A stretch of 64,000 bases of DNA from Kumtagia yinganensis (GCF_040081985.1 NZ_JBEBMH010000027.1:1-64000), one strand, 5' to 3'. Numbered from the stretch's first letter, positions 26,239 through 35,219 are shown. Made by a program: numbers and translations. The notes: generated from the sequence alone by a model not told the origin.

Positions 26239-26853
26239 TCAGCGGTCTCCGGCGTAATAAGACGTGGGGTCTTCATTCAGGCCAAGCGGTGGGTCGAGCG
26301 GCCAAAGGTCGGCGAGAGAGAAAGAAATGGCATTGAAGGGCGCGACCCGCACTTTGTCATCGGAGTTCCAGGCTCCGATTTTCGCCCAGCGTCCGTGATC
26401 AAGTTCGAATGCTTCAAGGATTTGCAGGCGCGGGTCGATCAGCCAGAAATAGGGGACATGCGCCTCTGCATAGATACGCATCTTGACGGTGCGGTCGCGC
26501 GTTTCGGTCGATCCCGAGAGAATCTCGCAAACCCAATCAGGCGAAACATCCGTGAAAGCGGTATTCGGAACGACCGGAAGTCGTTCGCGCCGCCAACCGG
26601 CGATATCGGGGACCAGCACATGGTCATGGAGGTGGAGTTCCGGCTCGATGACGAAAATCCACCCGCCCGGACCGCCCCTGCCCTTCTGGAATGGTCCAGC
26701 CAACTCATCGCCGAGGCTCGTTGCGGTCAAACCGTGTCTGATGGAAGGGCGGGGATGCGTCCGCAGCACCCCGTCGATGATCTCCGCAACCAGATGGGGC
26801 GGGACCGCTTCCAGATCAGCATATGTCGCGGGCTTCTTCGCGGATTCGGCCAT
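26239..26853 (-). CDS. Uma2-family (DUF820) putative restriction-fold protein
   Basis: Protein of 204 residues with a PD-(D/E)XK nuclease fold. Family features: PPHLVAEIIDGVLRTHPRPS, IFVIEPELHLHDHVLVPDIA with the active-site acid, GWRRERLP, DWVCEILSGSTETRDRTVK with the E-x-S motif and following lysine region, and YFWLIDPRLQILEAF. Such proteins occur in many copies in some bacteria and have no assigned role. The start at 26853 (MAESAKKPATYADL) fits the family; an upstream extension to 26919 is open but unlikely. It stands between pdhB and pdhC, an odd place that suggests insertion into the operon. Confidence 0.8.
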   Translation of the reverse strand: MAESAKKPATYADLEAVPPHLVAEIIDGVLRTHPRPSIRHGLTATSLGDELAGPFQKGRGGPGGWIFVIEPELHLHDHVLVPDIAGWRRERLPVVPNTAFTDVSPDWVCEILSGSTETRDRTVKMRIYAEAHVPYFWLIDPRLQILEAFELDHGRWAKIGAWNSDDKVRVAPFNAISFSLADLWPLDPPLGLNEDPTSYYAGDR

Positions 26854-26933
26854 GGCGGTCGGATGGTTCCGTTGGCGAGACAAATTCCCTTTCAACGATC
26901 GTAGCGGCGGACGAGGCATCCACCAACTCCGTC

Positions 26934-28328
26934 CTACCTATACGTCACCGCCTTCACCGCCGCGACCACCTCGCCGACATTGGGCAAGGCGAGCTTCTCA
27001 AGATTGGCCGCATATGGCATCGGCACGTCCTTGCCGGCAATCGTAATCACTGGCGCGTCGAGGAAGTCGAAGGCGCGCTGCGACACCTGGTTGGCGATGA
27101 AGTCACCCACCGAGGACTGCGGAAAACCTTCCTCGACCACGACCAGCCGGTTGGTCTTCTTGACCGAAGCGATCACCGTATCGAGGTCCATCGGCCGGAT
27201 GGTCCTGAGGTCGATGATTTCGGCATCGATGCCGAGCTTGCCCAACTCCGCCTCGGCCTTGACCACAAGGGCCATGCCGATGCCGAAGGAGACGATGGAG
27301 ACGTCCTTGCCCTGTTTATGGATGCGCGCCTTGCCGATCGGCAGCACGAAATCGTCCAGCTTCGGCACGTCGAAGGAGTGGCCGTAGAGGATCTCGTTTT
27401 CGAGGAAGATCACCGGGTTCGGGTCGCGTATCGCGGCCTTGAGCAGACCCTTGGCGTCGGCCGCCGAATACGGCATCACGACCTTGAGGCCGGGGACGTG
27501 ACTGTACCAGGCGGCATAGTCCTGGCTGTGCTGGGCGGCGACGCGGGCAGCCGCACCGTTGGGGCCACGGAAGACGATCGGCGCGCCCATCTGGCCGCCG
27601 GACATATAGAGCGTCTTGGCGGCTGAGTTGATGATCTGGTCGATCGCCTGCATGGCGAAGTTGAAGGTCATGAATTCGACGATCGGCTTCAGCCCGGCCA
27701 TCGCAGCACCTACGCCGACGCCGGCGAAACCGTGCTCGGTGATCGGCGTGTCGACCACGCGGCGCGGACCGAACTCCTGCAGCAGCCCCTGCGTGATCTT
27801 GTAGGCGCCCTGGTATTCGGCGACCTCCTCGCCCATGACGAAGACGTCCTCGTCGCGGCGCATCTCTTCCGCCATGGCGTCCCGCAGCGCCTCGCGCACG
27901 GTAGTCGAGACCATCTCGGTGCCGGCCGGAATGTCGGGATCGGCGGCGACTTCGGTCTTTGGCGCAGCGGCGACAGGCGCGGCGGCCTCGGTCCTTGCAG
28001 GCTCGCTCTTCGCTAGTGCTTCTTCAGCCTTTGCCGGCGCCGCCTTGAGTTCGGGCTTGGCCTCGCCAGCCTTGCTGACATCCTCACCGTCGACAGCCAA
28101 CACGGCGATCGGCGTGTTGACCTTTACACCCTCGGTGCCGGCGGGGATCAGGATTTTTCCAAGAACACCCTCATCGACAGCCTCGACCTCCATGGTCGCC
28201 TTGTCGGTCTCGATCTCGGCGATCACGTCGCCCGCGACGATCTTGTCGCCCTCGTTTTTCAACCATTTGGACAGGTTGCCCTCTTCCATCGTCGGCGACA
28301 GGGCGGGCATCAAAATTTCGATCGGCAT
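26934..28328 (-). CDS. pdhB: Pyruvate dehydrogenase E1 component, beta subunit with lipoyl domain
   Basis: E1-beta subunit of 464 residues that forms the thiamine-diphosphate E1 heterotetramer with PdhA. Unlike most E1-beta proteins it carries an N-terminal lipoyl domain (MPIEILMPALSPTMEEGNLS, lysine in EIETDKATMEVEAVDEG) joined by an Ala/Glu/Lys linker (about 80-130) to the transketolase-like domain (TVREALRDAMAEEMRRDEDV, GFAGVGVGAAMAGLKPIVEF, and the C-terminal VEEGFPQSSVG). This E1-beta-lipoyl design is known from alphaproteobacteria such as Sinorhizobium and Zymomonas. The start at 28328 has GGAGGG upstream and is 13 bases after pdhA. Confidence 0.97.
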   Translation of the reverse strand: MPIEILMPALSPTMEEGNLSKWLKNEGDKIVAGDVIAEIETDKATMEVEAVDEGVLGKILIPAGTEGVKVNTPIAVLAVDGEDVSKAGEAKPELKAAPAKAEEALAKSEPARTEAAAPVAAAPKTEVAADPDIPAGTEMVSTTVREALRDAMAEEMRRDEDVFVMGEEVAEYQGAYKITQGLLQEFGPRRVVDTPITEHGFAGVGVGAAMAGLKPIVEFMTFNFAMQAIDQIINSAAKTLYMSGGQMGAPIVFRGPNGAAARVAAQHSQDYAAWYSHVPGLKVVMPYSAADAKGLLKAAIRDPNPVIFLENEILYGHSFDVPKLDDFVLPIGKARIHKQGKDVSIVSFGIGMALVVKAEAELGKLGIDAEIIDLRTIRPMDLDTVIASVKKTNRLVVVEEGFPQSSVGDFIANQVSQRAFDFLDAPVITIAGKDVPMPYAANLEKLALPNVGEVVAAVKAVTYR

Positions 28329-28341
28329 TATCCACCCTCCC

Positions 28342-29385
28342 TCAGTGTACGATGTCGGTCCAGAGCTCGGACGCATCCGGCTCGGGATCGGTCTGGGCAA
28401 AATCCGCCGCGTCGGCGACGATGTCGCGCACCTCCTTGTCGACCGCCTTGAGCTCGTCCTCCGTCGCCCACTTCTTGTCGATGACGCGCGCCTTGACCTG
28501 CTCGATCGGGTCGTGCTCGGAGCGCATCTTCTGCACCTCCTCCTTGGTCCGGTATTTCGCCGGGTCGGACATGGAGTGGCCGCGATAGCGGTAGGTCAGC
28601 ATTTCCAGGATGATCGGGCCGTTGCCGGAGCGGCAGTGCTCCAGCGCCATCTCGCCGGCGGATTTCACCGCGCGCACGTCCATGCCGTCGACCTGGATGC
28701 CGGGAATGCGGAAGGAAGCGCCGCGCTGCGAGAAATCCGTCTCGGCGGAAGAACGCGCCACCGAGGTGCCCATCGCGTAGCGGTTGTTCTCGATGACATA
28801 GATGACAGGCAGCTTCCACAGCGACGCCATGTTGAAGCTCTCGTAGACCTGGCCCTGATTGGCGGCGCCGTCGCCGAAGAAGGTCAGCGACACATTCTTG
28901 TTGCCGCGATAACGGTTGGCGAAGGCAAGCCCGGTGCCGAGCGACACCTGGGCGCCGACGATGCCGTGGCCGCCATAAAAGTTCTTGTCTTTGGAGAACA
29001 TGTGCATGGAGCCGCCCTTGCCCTTGGACAGGCCGCCCCGCCGTCCGGTCAGTTCGGCCATGACGCCGCGCGGCGAAAGCTCCATGGCGAGCATATGGCC
29101 ATGGTCGCGATAGGCGGTGATCATCTGGTCGCCGTCGATCATCGCCAGCTTGAGGCCGGTGACGACGGCCTCCTGGCCGATATAGAGATGGCAGAAGCCG
29201 CCGATGAAACCCATCCCGTAAAGCTGCCCGGCCTTTTCCTCAAAACGCCGGATCAGCAGCATGCCGCGGTAGGCCGCGAGCTCCTGCTCTTTGCTGAAAT
29301 CCGCCGGCTTCGGCGTTGTCGGAGTTGGCTGGGACTTCCCGTCCGCCTTCGATTTGGCGGACGATTTCCTGGCGGCCTGGGCCAT
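28342..29385 (-). CDS. pdhA: Pyruvate dehydrogenase E1 component, alpha subunit
   Basis: Thiamine-diphosphate-dependent decarboxylating subunit, 347 residues. Seen: EQELAAYRGMLLIRRFEEKA, GMGFIGGFCHLYIGQEA, the thiamine-binding GDGAANQGQVYESFNMA, and the phosphorylation-loop region TYRYRGHSMSDPAKYR. AGGGAG lies seven bases before the ATG at 29385; an ATG at 29421 would add 12 residues without family support. First gene of pdhA-pdhB-(uma2)-pdhC. Confidence 0.96.
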   Translation of the reverse strand: MAQAARKSSAKSKADGKSQPTPTTPKPADFSKEQELAAYRGMLLIRRFEEKAGQLYGMGFIGGFCHLYIGQEAVVTGLKLAMIDGDQMITAYRDHGHMLAMELSPRGVMAELTGRRGGLSKGKGGSMHMFSKDKNFYGGHGIVGAQVSLGTGLAFANRYRGNKNVSLTFFGDGAANQGQVYESFNMASLWKLPVIYVIENNRYAMGTSVARSSAETDFSQRGASFRIPGIQVDGMDVRAVKSAGEMALEHCRSGNGPIILEMLTYRYRGHSMSDPAKYRTKEEVQKMRSEHDPIEQVKARVIDKKWATEDELKAVDKEVRDIVADAADFAQTDPEPDASELWTDIVH

Positions 29386-29555
29386 GCAATCGCTCCCTAG
29401 ATACTGTCTCTTGTCGGACATGCGGGAGCCCTTGCAGCTCCTACGTTGTTTGAGAGGCTAGCATGCGGAACGGCATTCGGCCATGCGAAAAAATGCATGG
29501 CTGACATGCAGCTAAGCGGTTAAAATCATTGCGGATAAGTAGGGTTAATCAGAAT

Positions 29556-29885
29556 TCAGTTAATCCTGTCGACGGGCGAGACCATGATCGTTACTTCGTC
29601 GGCGTGCGAAAGATTCAGTGCCCGGCGCGCCTGCTCGTCCAGCATGTCCTTGTCGATTGTGCCGTCGTGCAGCATGCGGACCTTTCTTTCCAGGGCAATG
29701 CGCTGGCCGCGAACGTCATCAAGCGCCGCTTGGAGAACGGTGGCGCGGGCACGCAACTGGTCCTTGGAATTGATGCCGAATTCGCCGTGATAGACATGAT
29801 AGCCGAAATAGGAAAGCACGGCGACCGACAGCGCCGGCACGATCAGTCGGCCGGTCCTGCGTGGGCGATGCTGGCGTGTCCACAT
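29556..29885 (-). CDS. ftsB: Cell division protein FtsB (septum formation initiator)
   Basis: Small bitopic division protein, 109 residues, partner of FtsL and FtsQ. It has a basic cytoplasmic N-terminus (MWTRQHRPRRTGR), one membrane segment (LIVPALSVAVLSYFGYHVYH) and a coiled coil (about 45-85, DQLRARATVLQAALDDVRGQ) typical of the DivIC/FtsB family. AGGGA lies eight bases before the ATG at 29885; a start eight codons upstream exists. It sits between eno and pdhA, the usual alphaproteobacterial neighbourhood, although an ABC exporter gene is inserted between it and eno here. Confidence 0.88.
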   Translation of the reverse strand: MWTRQHRPRRTGRLIVPALSVAVLSYFGYHVYHGEFGINSKDQLRARATVLQAALDDVRGQRIALERKVRMLHDGTIDKDMLDEQARRALNLSHADEVTIMVSPVDRIN

Positions 29886-30339
29886 GGTATGATTCCCTGA
29901 CCGCTCCATCTCGCCCGAACTTGCTTAACGGGCGGTTACGCCCGCGGGTCGACCGACGCCGGAAACTGGATGGGGACGGCTGGCGCAATGCGCGCGACGC
30001 CGTCATAGGCCAACTGCGCTTTTTCGCCCTGAAGGGGTTGGCGAAACGACGCGCCTCTTCTATAGGCAGTCCGCTGCGAATCCCGTTTGGGAGGGTACGA
30101 ATGACAGAATTTGACATCGCGATGCGAGGCCGCAAGGCCTAGGTCCTCGGCACCGGCCCGGAAGGCTATCGGTCTTTCCGGAGAAAACGGTGCTCGAAAA
30201 ACGGACCGGATGCGGCCCGACCGCCACTTGGCTCCGGCCAGCTTCAAATTCACTTCGACCGCTTCAAGGGACGTCTGTCCCGCGTGGCATTCCGTTTCAG
30301 CTTTTTTGGGATCGGGCGCGACTTGCGTCCGGGTAAATC
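29886..30339. other. Intergenic region between ftsB and the ABC exporter gene
   Basis: About 450 bases between divergent genes. It holds a possible micro-ORF at 30101-30142, described separately, and just after it two small stems: AGGCC/GGCCT closed by GCAA, and CCGGAA/TTCCGG around 30159-30182. No strong promoter match was found. The plus-strand frame covering 29861-30142 has no coding character except at its very end. Confidence 0.45.
30101..30142 (+). CDS. Possible micro-ORF upstream of the ABC exporter
   Basis: A 13-codon frame, MTEFDIAMRGRKA, ends in TAG and has a strong ribosome site (GGGAGGG, six bases before the ATG). It lies about 200 bases before the ABC exporter start on the same strand and is followed by two small stem-loops, as in leader-peptide arrangements. 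It may also be a chance frame or the remnant of a longer gene. Confidence 0.25.
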   Translation: MTEFDIAMRGRKA

Positions 30340-32142
30340 ATGACTCGTTACCGCATCGATCTGCGCGGCGGTGCTTTCCGCGGCGTCTTCCGTTTCACCG
30401 GCGGCCACTGGTTCCGGCAGCCCCTCCGCTTGGCGACGATCCTGGTCGCCGTGCTGCTCGCCACGCTGGCCGACGTGTTGACGCCGCTCTACACCGGCCG
30501 GCTTGTCGATGCCGTGGCAAGCGGCGCGGCGGCGAACGAAGTCGCGTGGAACGCGGCCGTCGCCGCGTTCGCGATGCTGCTGGTGCTGGCGCTCGGCGCC
30601 ATCGTGTTCCGCTACGTCGCGTTCATGGGCATCATCGACCTGACGCTGAAGATGATGGGCGACATCGCCGCCGACGCTTTCCACCGCGTGCAACGCTTCT
30701 CGACCGACTGGCATGCCAATAGCTTCGCCGGCTCGACGGTGCGGAAAGTGACGCGCGGCATGTGGGCGCTCGACCTGTTGAACGACACGATCCTGGTGGC
30801 GCTGTTCCCCTCGCTGGTGATGCTCGTCGGCTCGACCTTGCTGCTCGGCTGGTACTGGCCGGTGATGGGCGCCATCATCGCCGTCGGCTCGATCATCTAC
30901 ATCATGCTGACAGTCGCCTTGTCGCTGGGCTACGTTGCCCCGGCAGCCAGCCTCGCCAATAAATGGGACACGAAACTCGGCGGCGCGCTTGCGGACGCGG
31001 TGAGTTGCAACGCCGTAGTCAAGGGTTTCGGCGCCGAGGACCGCGAAGACCATCGGCTCGCGCACATCGTCGGCAAATGGCGGCACCGCACGCGCCGCAC
31101 CTGGGTGCGCGGAACCTTGAACGGCACGGCGCAGGGCGCGACGCTGCTCATCCTGCGCGCAGCGGTGATCGGCTTCGCGCTCTATCTGTGGTCGGCCGGG
31201 CAAGCGAGCGCCGGCGATATCGCCTTCGTGCTCACCTCGTTCTTCGTGCTGCAGGGCTATCTGCGCGACGTCGGCATGCATGTCCGCAACGTGCAGCGCT
31301 CGGTCAACGACATGGAGGAACTGGTCGACATCCAGGCCCAGCCGCTCGGCATCGCCGACCATGCCGGCGCAAAACCGATCCGCATCACCAACGGCCGTAT
31401 CGAATTCGAGAACGTCACCTTCCATTACGGCAACCACCGGCTCCCGCTCTACAAAAATTTTTCCGTGGAGATCGCTGCCGGCGAGCGCGTTGGGCTGGTC
31501 GGGCATTCTGGGTCGGGCAAGACGACCTTCGTCAAGCTGATCCAGCGGCTCTATGACCTGAACCAGGGTGCGATCCTGATCGACGGGCAGGACATTGCTG
31601 CGGTGACGCAGGCGTCGCTGCGCCAGCAGATTGCGATCGTCCAGCAGGAGCCGATCCTGTTCCACCGCTCGCTGGCGGAGAACATCGCCTATGCGCGCCC
31701 GAGTGCCAGTCAGGCCGAGATCGAGGAAGCGGCAAAACTTGCCAGTGCGCACGACTTCATCATGCGGCTGCCGAAGGGATACGGGACGCTGGTCGGCGAG
31801 CGAGGCGTAAAGCTGTCGGGCGGCGAGCGTCAGCGTGTCGCCATCGCTCGGGCGTTCCTGGCGGACGCCCCGATCCTGATCCTCGACGAGGCGACGTCCA
31901 GCCTCGATTCGGAATCGGAGGTGCTGATCCAGCAGGCGATGGAACGGCTGATGGTCGGGCGTACGACGCTGGTCATCGCCCACCGCCTGTCAACGGTGCG
32001 CGCGCTCGACCGGTTGCTTGTCTTCGACAGCGGCCGCATCGCCGAGGAAGGCAGCCACGACGCGCTGATCCGCCGCGACAGCGGCATCTATCGCCGGCTG
32101 TTCGAACGGCAGGCGCTGGAATTGACCAAAGGCTTGATCTGA
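30340..32142 (+). CDS. ABC exporter, fused membrane and ATPase domains
   Basis: Half-transporter of 600 residues that should work as a homodimer in the inner membrane. The membrane domain (about 25-330) has six helices; the nucleotide-binding domain has Walker A GHSGSGKTT, Q-loop QQEPILFHRS, signature LSGGERQR, Walker B ILILDEATSSLD and switch His in IAHRLSTV. Domain order (membrane then ATPase) and the short loops are those of type IV exporters of the MsbA/multidrug/lipid class; the substrate is not predictable. It is monocistronic, between ftsB and eno. Confidence 0.9.
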   Translation: MTRYRIDLRGGAFRGVFRFTGGHWFRQPLRLATILVAVLLATLADVLTPLYTGRLVDAVASGAAANEVAWNAAVAAFAMLLVLALGAIVFRYVAFMGIIDLTLKMMGDIAADAFHRVQRFSTDWHANSFAGSTVRKVTRGMWALDLLNDTILVALFPSLVMLVGSTLLLGWYWPVMGAIIAVGSIIYIMLTVALSLGYVAPAASLANKWDTKLGGALADAVSCNAVVKGFGAEDREDHRLAHIVGKWRHRTRRTWVRGTLNGTAQGATLLILRAAVIGFALYLWSAGQASAGDIAFVLTSFFVLQGYLRDVGMHVRNVQRSVNDMEELVDIQAQPLGIADHAGAKPIRITNGRIEFENVTFHYGNHRLPLYKNFSVEIAAGERVGLVGHSGSGKTTFVKLIQRLYDLNQGAILIDGQDIAAVTQASLRQQIAIVQQEPILFHRSLAENIAYARPSASQAEIEEAAKLASAHDFIMRLPKGYGTLVGERGVKLSGGERQRVAIARAFLADAPILILDEATSSLDSESEVLIQQAMERLMVGRTTLVIAHRLSTVRALDRLLVFDSGRIAEEGSHDALIRRDSGIYRRLFERQALELTKGLI

Positions 32143-32149
32143 CAAACGA

Positions 32150-32177
32150 AAGGGGCCGTGCGTGCGCACGGCCCCTT
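32150..32177. terminator. Bidirectional terminator between the ABC exporter and eno
   Basis: A 13-base perfect inverted repeat (AAGGGGCCGTGCG and its complement) lies between two convergent genes. On the minus strand, serving eno, it runs into CCCCTTTCGTTTGTC. On the plus strand the T-tract is weak (TTGGTTCTAT). Confidence 0.75.
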
Positions 32178-32199
32178 GGTTCTATCGCTCGTTTGAGGG

Positions 32200-33474
32200 C
32201 TATACCTTCAGGATCGACCTGCCCGCATACTGTGCCTGCTGGCCGAGCTCCTCCTCGATACGGATGAGCTGGTTGTATTTCGCCGTACGGTCGGAACGCG
32301 CCAGCGAGCCGGTCTTGATCTGCCCGCAATTGGTCGCGACCGCGAGGTCGGCGATGGTCGAATCCTCGGTCTCGCCCGAGCGGTGCGACATGACGGCGGT
32401 GTAGCCCGCCTTGTGCGCGGTCTCGACGGCGTCGAGCGTCTCCGACAGCGAGCCGATCTGGTTGACCTTGACCAGGATCGAATTGGCTACGCCCATCTTG
32501 ATGCCGTCGCGCAGCCGCGCCGTGTTAGTGACGAACAGGTCGTCGCCGACGAGCTGCGTCTTCTTGCCGATCAGGTCGGTCAGGATCTTCCAGCCTTCCC
32601 AGTCGTCCTCCGCCAGGCCGTCCTCGATCGAGATGATCGGATAGTCGGCAGCGAGCTTTGCCAGATATTTCGCCTGGGTCTTCGGATCGCGCGTCTTGCG
32701 CTCGCCTTCATAAACGTAGTTGCCGTCCTTGAAGAATTCGGTGGCGGCGCAATCCAGCGCCAGCGCCACATCCTCGCCCGGCTTGAAGCCGGCCTTCTCG
32801 ATCGAACCCATGACGAAATCGAGCGCGGCCTGCGCACTCTTCAAATTCGGGGCGAAGCCGCCCTCGTCGCCGACATTGGTGTTGTGGCCGGCTTCCTTCA
32901 GGCCCTTCTTCAGCGTGTGGAAGATTTCCGAGCCCCAGCGCACGGCGTCGCGGAGCGTCGGCGCGCCGATCGGCATGATCATGAATTCCTGAAAATCGAT
33001 CGGATTGTCGGCATGCGCGCCGCCGTTGATGATGTTCATCATCGGAACGGGCAGCACATGAGCATTGGGTCCGCCGACGTAGCGGTAGACCGGCAGACCG
33101 GAGCTTTCGGCCGCGGCCTTGGCGACGGCCAGCGACACGCCGAGGATCGCGTTGGCGCCGAGGCGCGACTTATTCGGCGTACCATCAAGTTCGATCATGA
33201 TCTTGTCGATGGCAATCTGGTTCTCGGCATCGAGGCCGCCCACCGCCTCGAAAATCTCGCCATTGACGGCCTCGACGGCGCGCTCGACGCCCTTGCCGAG
33301 ATAGCGCGAACCGCCGTCGCGCAGTTCGACCGCCTCATGCGCGCCGGTGGAGGCGCCGGATGGCACGGCGGCGCGGCCCATCGATCCGTCTTCCAGCACG
33401 ACGTCGACCTCGACTGTCGGGTTGCCGCGGCTGTCGAGAATCTCGCGGCCGATGATGTCGACGATGGCGGTCAT
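32200..33474 (-). CDS. eno: Enolase
   Basis: Glycolytic enzyme converting 2-phosphoglycerate to phosphoenolpyruvate, also part of the RNA degradosome in some bacteria. It has 424 residues from the ATG at 33474 (MTAIVDIIGREILDSRGNPT); the open frame extends 22 codons further but those are not conserved. Seen: GAPSGASTG-type loop (AAVPSGASTGAHEAVELRDG), the metal ligands in DLFVTN and SIEDGLAEDDWEGW, and the catalytic lysine region ILVKVNQIGSLSET followed by MSHRSGETEDSTIAD. Upstream lies the REPIN-like element. Confidence 0.97.
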   Translation of the reverse strand: MTAIVDIIGREILDSRGNPTVEVDVVLEDGSMGRAAVPSGASTGAHEAVELRDGGSRYLGKGVERAVEAVNGEIFEAVGGLDAENQIAIDKIMIELDGTPNKSRLGANAILGVSLAVAKAAAESSGLPVYRYVGGPNAHVLPVPMMNIINGGAHADNPIDFQEFMIMPIGAPTLRDAVRWGSEIFHTLKKGLKEAGHNTNVGDEGGFAPNLKSAQAALDFVMGSIEKAGFKPGEDVALALDCAATEFFKDGNYVYEGERKTRDPKTQAKYLAKLAADYPIISIEDGLAEDDWEGWKILTDLIGKKTQLVGDDLFVTNTARLRDGIKMGVANSILVKVNQIGSLSETLDAVETAHKAGYTAVMSHRSGETEDSTIADLAVATNCGQIKTGSLARSDRTAKYNQLIRIEEELGQQAQYAGRSILKV

Positions 33475-33552
33475 GAAACGCTCCGGATTGGATCGATCGA
33501 ATTTTCGAGCCCGTCTTAGCCAAAGCACGGCAAAAGGCAATGTGGAACGACC

Positions 33553-33632
33553 GGGGACAGTTTACTTTCTTTCGGCAGAAAAGCTGCGGCAGTTCAGAAT
33601 GTGTGCGGGCCGAAAAAAGGTAAACTGTCCCC
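33553..33632 (+). repeat. REPIN/MITE-like 80-bp palindromic element, copy 1
   Basis: Inverted repeat with 24-base arms, 22 of 24 positions complementary. The left arm starts GGGGACAGTTTACTTTCTTT and the right arm ends GGTAAACTGTCCCC. The 30-base centre is imperfectly palindromic (GCTGCGGCAG). It lies between the stop of the oxygenase gene and the eno start. A related copy in the opposite orientation is at 39800-39878. No transposase frame is inside, so it must be moved in trans if mobile. Confidence 0.8.
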
Positions 33633-33638
33633 TGCATC

Positions 33639-34619
33639 TCACGCCGCCGGCTTCACCGTCGCCTGGAATTTCGACATGAGATATGGCCCCGAAAGCACGG
33701 GCTCGTAGCGCGGCCTTTCACCCGAAGCCAAGCAGGACGGGATACAGGCGATTTCCTGGTGCCAGTTGGGTTGATGGAAGAAGGCGAGCGATTGCCGCCG
33801 CGCAGCGCTTCCGTCGGCGTTGACGACGCGATGCAGGGTCGAAACCCAGCGGTCGTTGGTCCAGCGGGCCATGAGGTCGCCGATGTTGATGACGAAGGCT
33901 CCGTCGACGGGAGGCACCTCGCGCCATAGCCCTTCCGGGGTGAATATCTGCAGGCCCGACGAACCGGGCTGAGGCAGAAGGATGGTCAGGCTGCCGTAAT
34001 CCGTATGGGCGCCGGCGCGCAGTTGCCCAGGTATTGGCGGCGTGGTCGTCTCGGGATAGTTCAACGCACGCAACGCGCTGATCGGACGGTCTATGGTCTT
34101 GTCGAAGAAAGATTCAGGAAGGTCGAGAGCCACCGCGAAGACGCGCATGATGCGGGCGGCGAGATCCTCCATGGCACGGTAGTAGGCTTTCCAAGCTTCG
34201 ACGAAGCCGTCAGGCTTTCGCGGCCAGATGGTGTCGGCGTAGCAGAAGGCAAGCGCCTGCGGGTCGGTGAGGCCTTCCGGCACGGCGAGCGGGCCGCCGT
34301 TGAAACTTTCCTTGAGATCGGGCGGTGTGTCCTCGCCCTTCGATTTTGCCAACGCCTCGGCGCCTGGCCCGAGATAGCCGTAGGGGTAGCCGGGGAAAGG
34401 CGCCCTCACCTGCTCCTTGTCCGCAATGGAAAGGTCGAAGAAGTCGTGCGCCTTCGACCAGACGGTATCGATGGTTGGGTGAGATACGCCGTGGCCGCTG
34501 ATCGCCAGGAAACCGGTGGTGCGGCAGATGGCGTCGACCTCCGCGCCCAATGCCTTGCGGTCGGCCAGGCCGGCGGCCTCGAAACGGGAGAGATCGAAAA
34601 TGGGAAATGGAGCGGACAT
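33639..34619 (-). CDS. 2-oxoglutarate/Fe(II)-dependent dioxygenase, isopenicillin N synthase-like
   Basis: Cytosolic non-haem iron oxygenase of 326 residues. The N-terminal DIOX_N region (FPIFDLSRFEAAG, TTGFLAISGHGVS, FDLSIADKEQVRAPFPGYPY) and the C-terminal jelly roll are complete. Iron ligands are H and D in GAHTDYGSLTILL and the distal H in STLHRVVN; the 2-oxoglutarate-binding arginine is probably in AARRQSLAFFHQPN. The family includes ethylene-forming, hydroxylase and catabolic enzymes; the substrate is unknown. Its stop codon is six bases from the REPIN-like element. Confidence 0.88.
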   Translation of the reverse strand: MSAPFPIFDLSRFEAAGLADRKALGAEVDAICRTTGFLAISGHGVSHPTIDTVWSKAHDFFDLSIADKEQVRAPFPGYPYGYLGPGAEALAKSKGEDTPPDLKESFNGGPLAVPEGLTDPQALAFCYADTIWPRKPDGFVEAWKAYYRAMEDLAARIMRVFAVALDLPESFFDKTIDRPISALRALNYPETTTPPIPGQLRAGAHTDYGSLTILLPQPGSSGLQIFTPEGLWREVPPVDGAFVINIGDLMARWTNDRWVSTLHRVVNADGSAARRQSLAFFHQPNWHQEIACIPSCLASGERPRYEPVLSGPYLMSKFQATVKPAA

Positions 34620-34701
34620 GTCTTACCTCGGTTTGCAGACGAGGATACTTGATGCCGCGTCAGCGGGGATAGGCCAGCCGAAATTTGTCGGACGGTCGAA
34701 A

Positions 34702-34729
34702 GAAAACGGCCCCGCTTGCGCGAGGCCGT
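34702..34729 (-). terminator. Terminator after the PRC-barrel gene
   Basis: Stem ACGGCC/GGCCGT at 34706-34711 and 34724-34729. Read on the minus strand it is followed by TTTTCTTTC. It ends the PRC-barrel transcript just upstream of the oxygenase gene. Confidence 0.65.
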
Positions 34730-34753
34730 CCGCCGCATCTCCCTCCGGATCGG

Positions 34754-35119
34754 TCAATGCCAGTAAGGATCGACCTTGTAATATTCGAAGGCGGCATCGC
34801 GCGCCTTCTCTCCGTCGGCGCCGGTCAGGGCGTTGATGGAATCGGCCGGCGCGGCCTTCAACTGATCCTTGGTGAACGGCACGACATAACCGCCGCGGCT
34901 GGGCTCATAGTCCAGAACCGACCATGGAACCGCGTGATACTTCTCGCCCATGCCCAGGAACCCGCCGAAGCCGATGACGGCGAACATGATGCCGTTCGAC
35001 GTCTTGTCGAGCATCACGTCCTCGATCGTGCCGATGCTTTCGCCCGCCGTGTTGTAGACGGAAGTGCCGATGACGCGCGAAGCGGGAATGGCGTCGGTAT
35101 GGCCGGTGTAGGTGGTCAT
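34754..35119 (-). CDS. PRC-barrel domain protein
   Basis: Small soluble protein of 121 residues with one PRC-barrel domain (about 10-90): IPASRVIGTSVYNTAGESIG, IEDVMLDKTSNGIMFAVIGF, GEKYHAVPWSVLDYEPSRGG. PRC barrels occur in RimM, photosynthetic reaction centre H and many stand-alone rhizobial stress proteins. The C-terminal tail ends in aromatic residues (YYKVDPYWH). It has its own terminator and a 100-base upstream gap, so it is probably monocistronic. Function is not known. Confidence 0.85.
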   Translation of the reverse strand: MTTYTGHTDAIPASRVIGTSVYNTAGESIGTIEDVMLDKTSNGIMFAVIGFGGFLGMGEKYHAVPWSVLDYEPSRGGYVVPFTKDQLKAAPADSINALTGADGEKARDAAFEYYKVDPYWH

Positions 35120-35219
35120 GAAAAATCTCCTCGTGGCTGGAATTGCTGCGAGGAAAATGGCTGGCGGCGGCGAAGGTTCCGGCCTTGCAGCGCCGCAGGG
35201 ACAATTTGAGGGATGTCGA

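Noticed and set aside
29545..29563. TTAA...TTAA pair like a CtrA site near the end of ftsB
   Set aside because: The spacing is 11 bases instead of the 7 expected for CtrA, and it lies at the 3' end of ftsB, about 160 bases upstream of pdhA.
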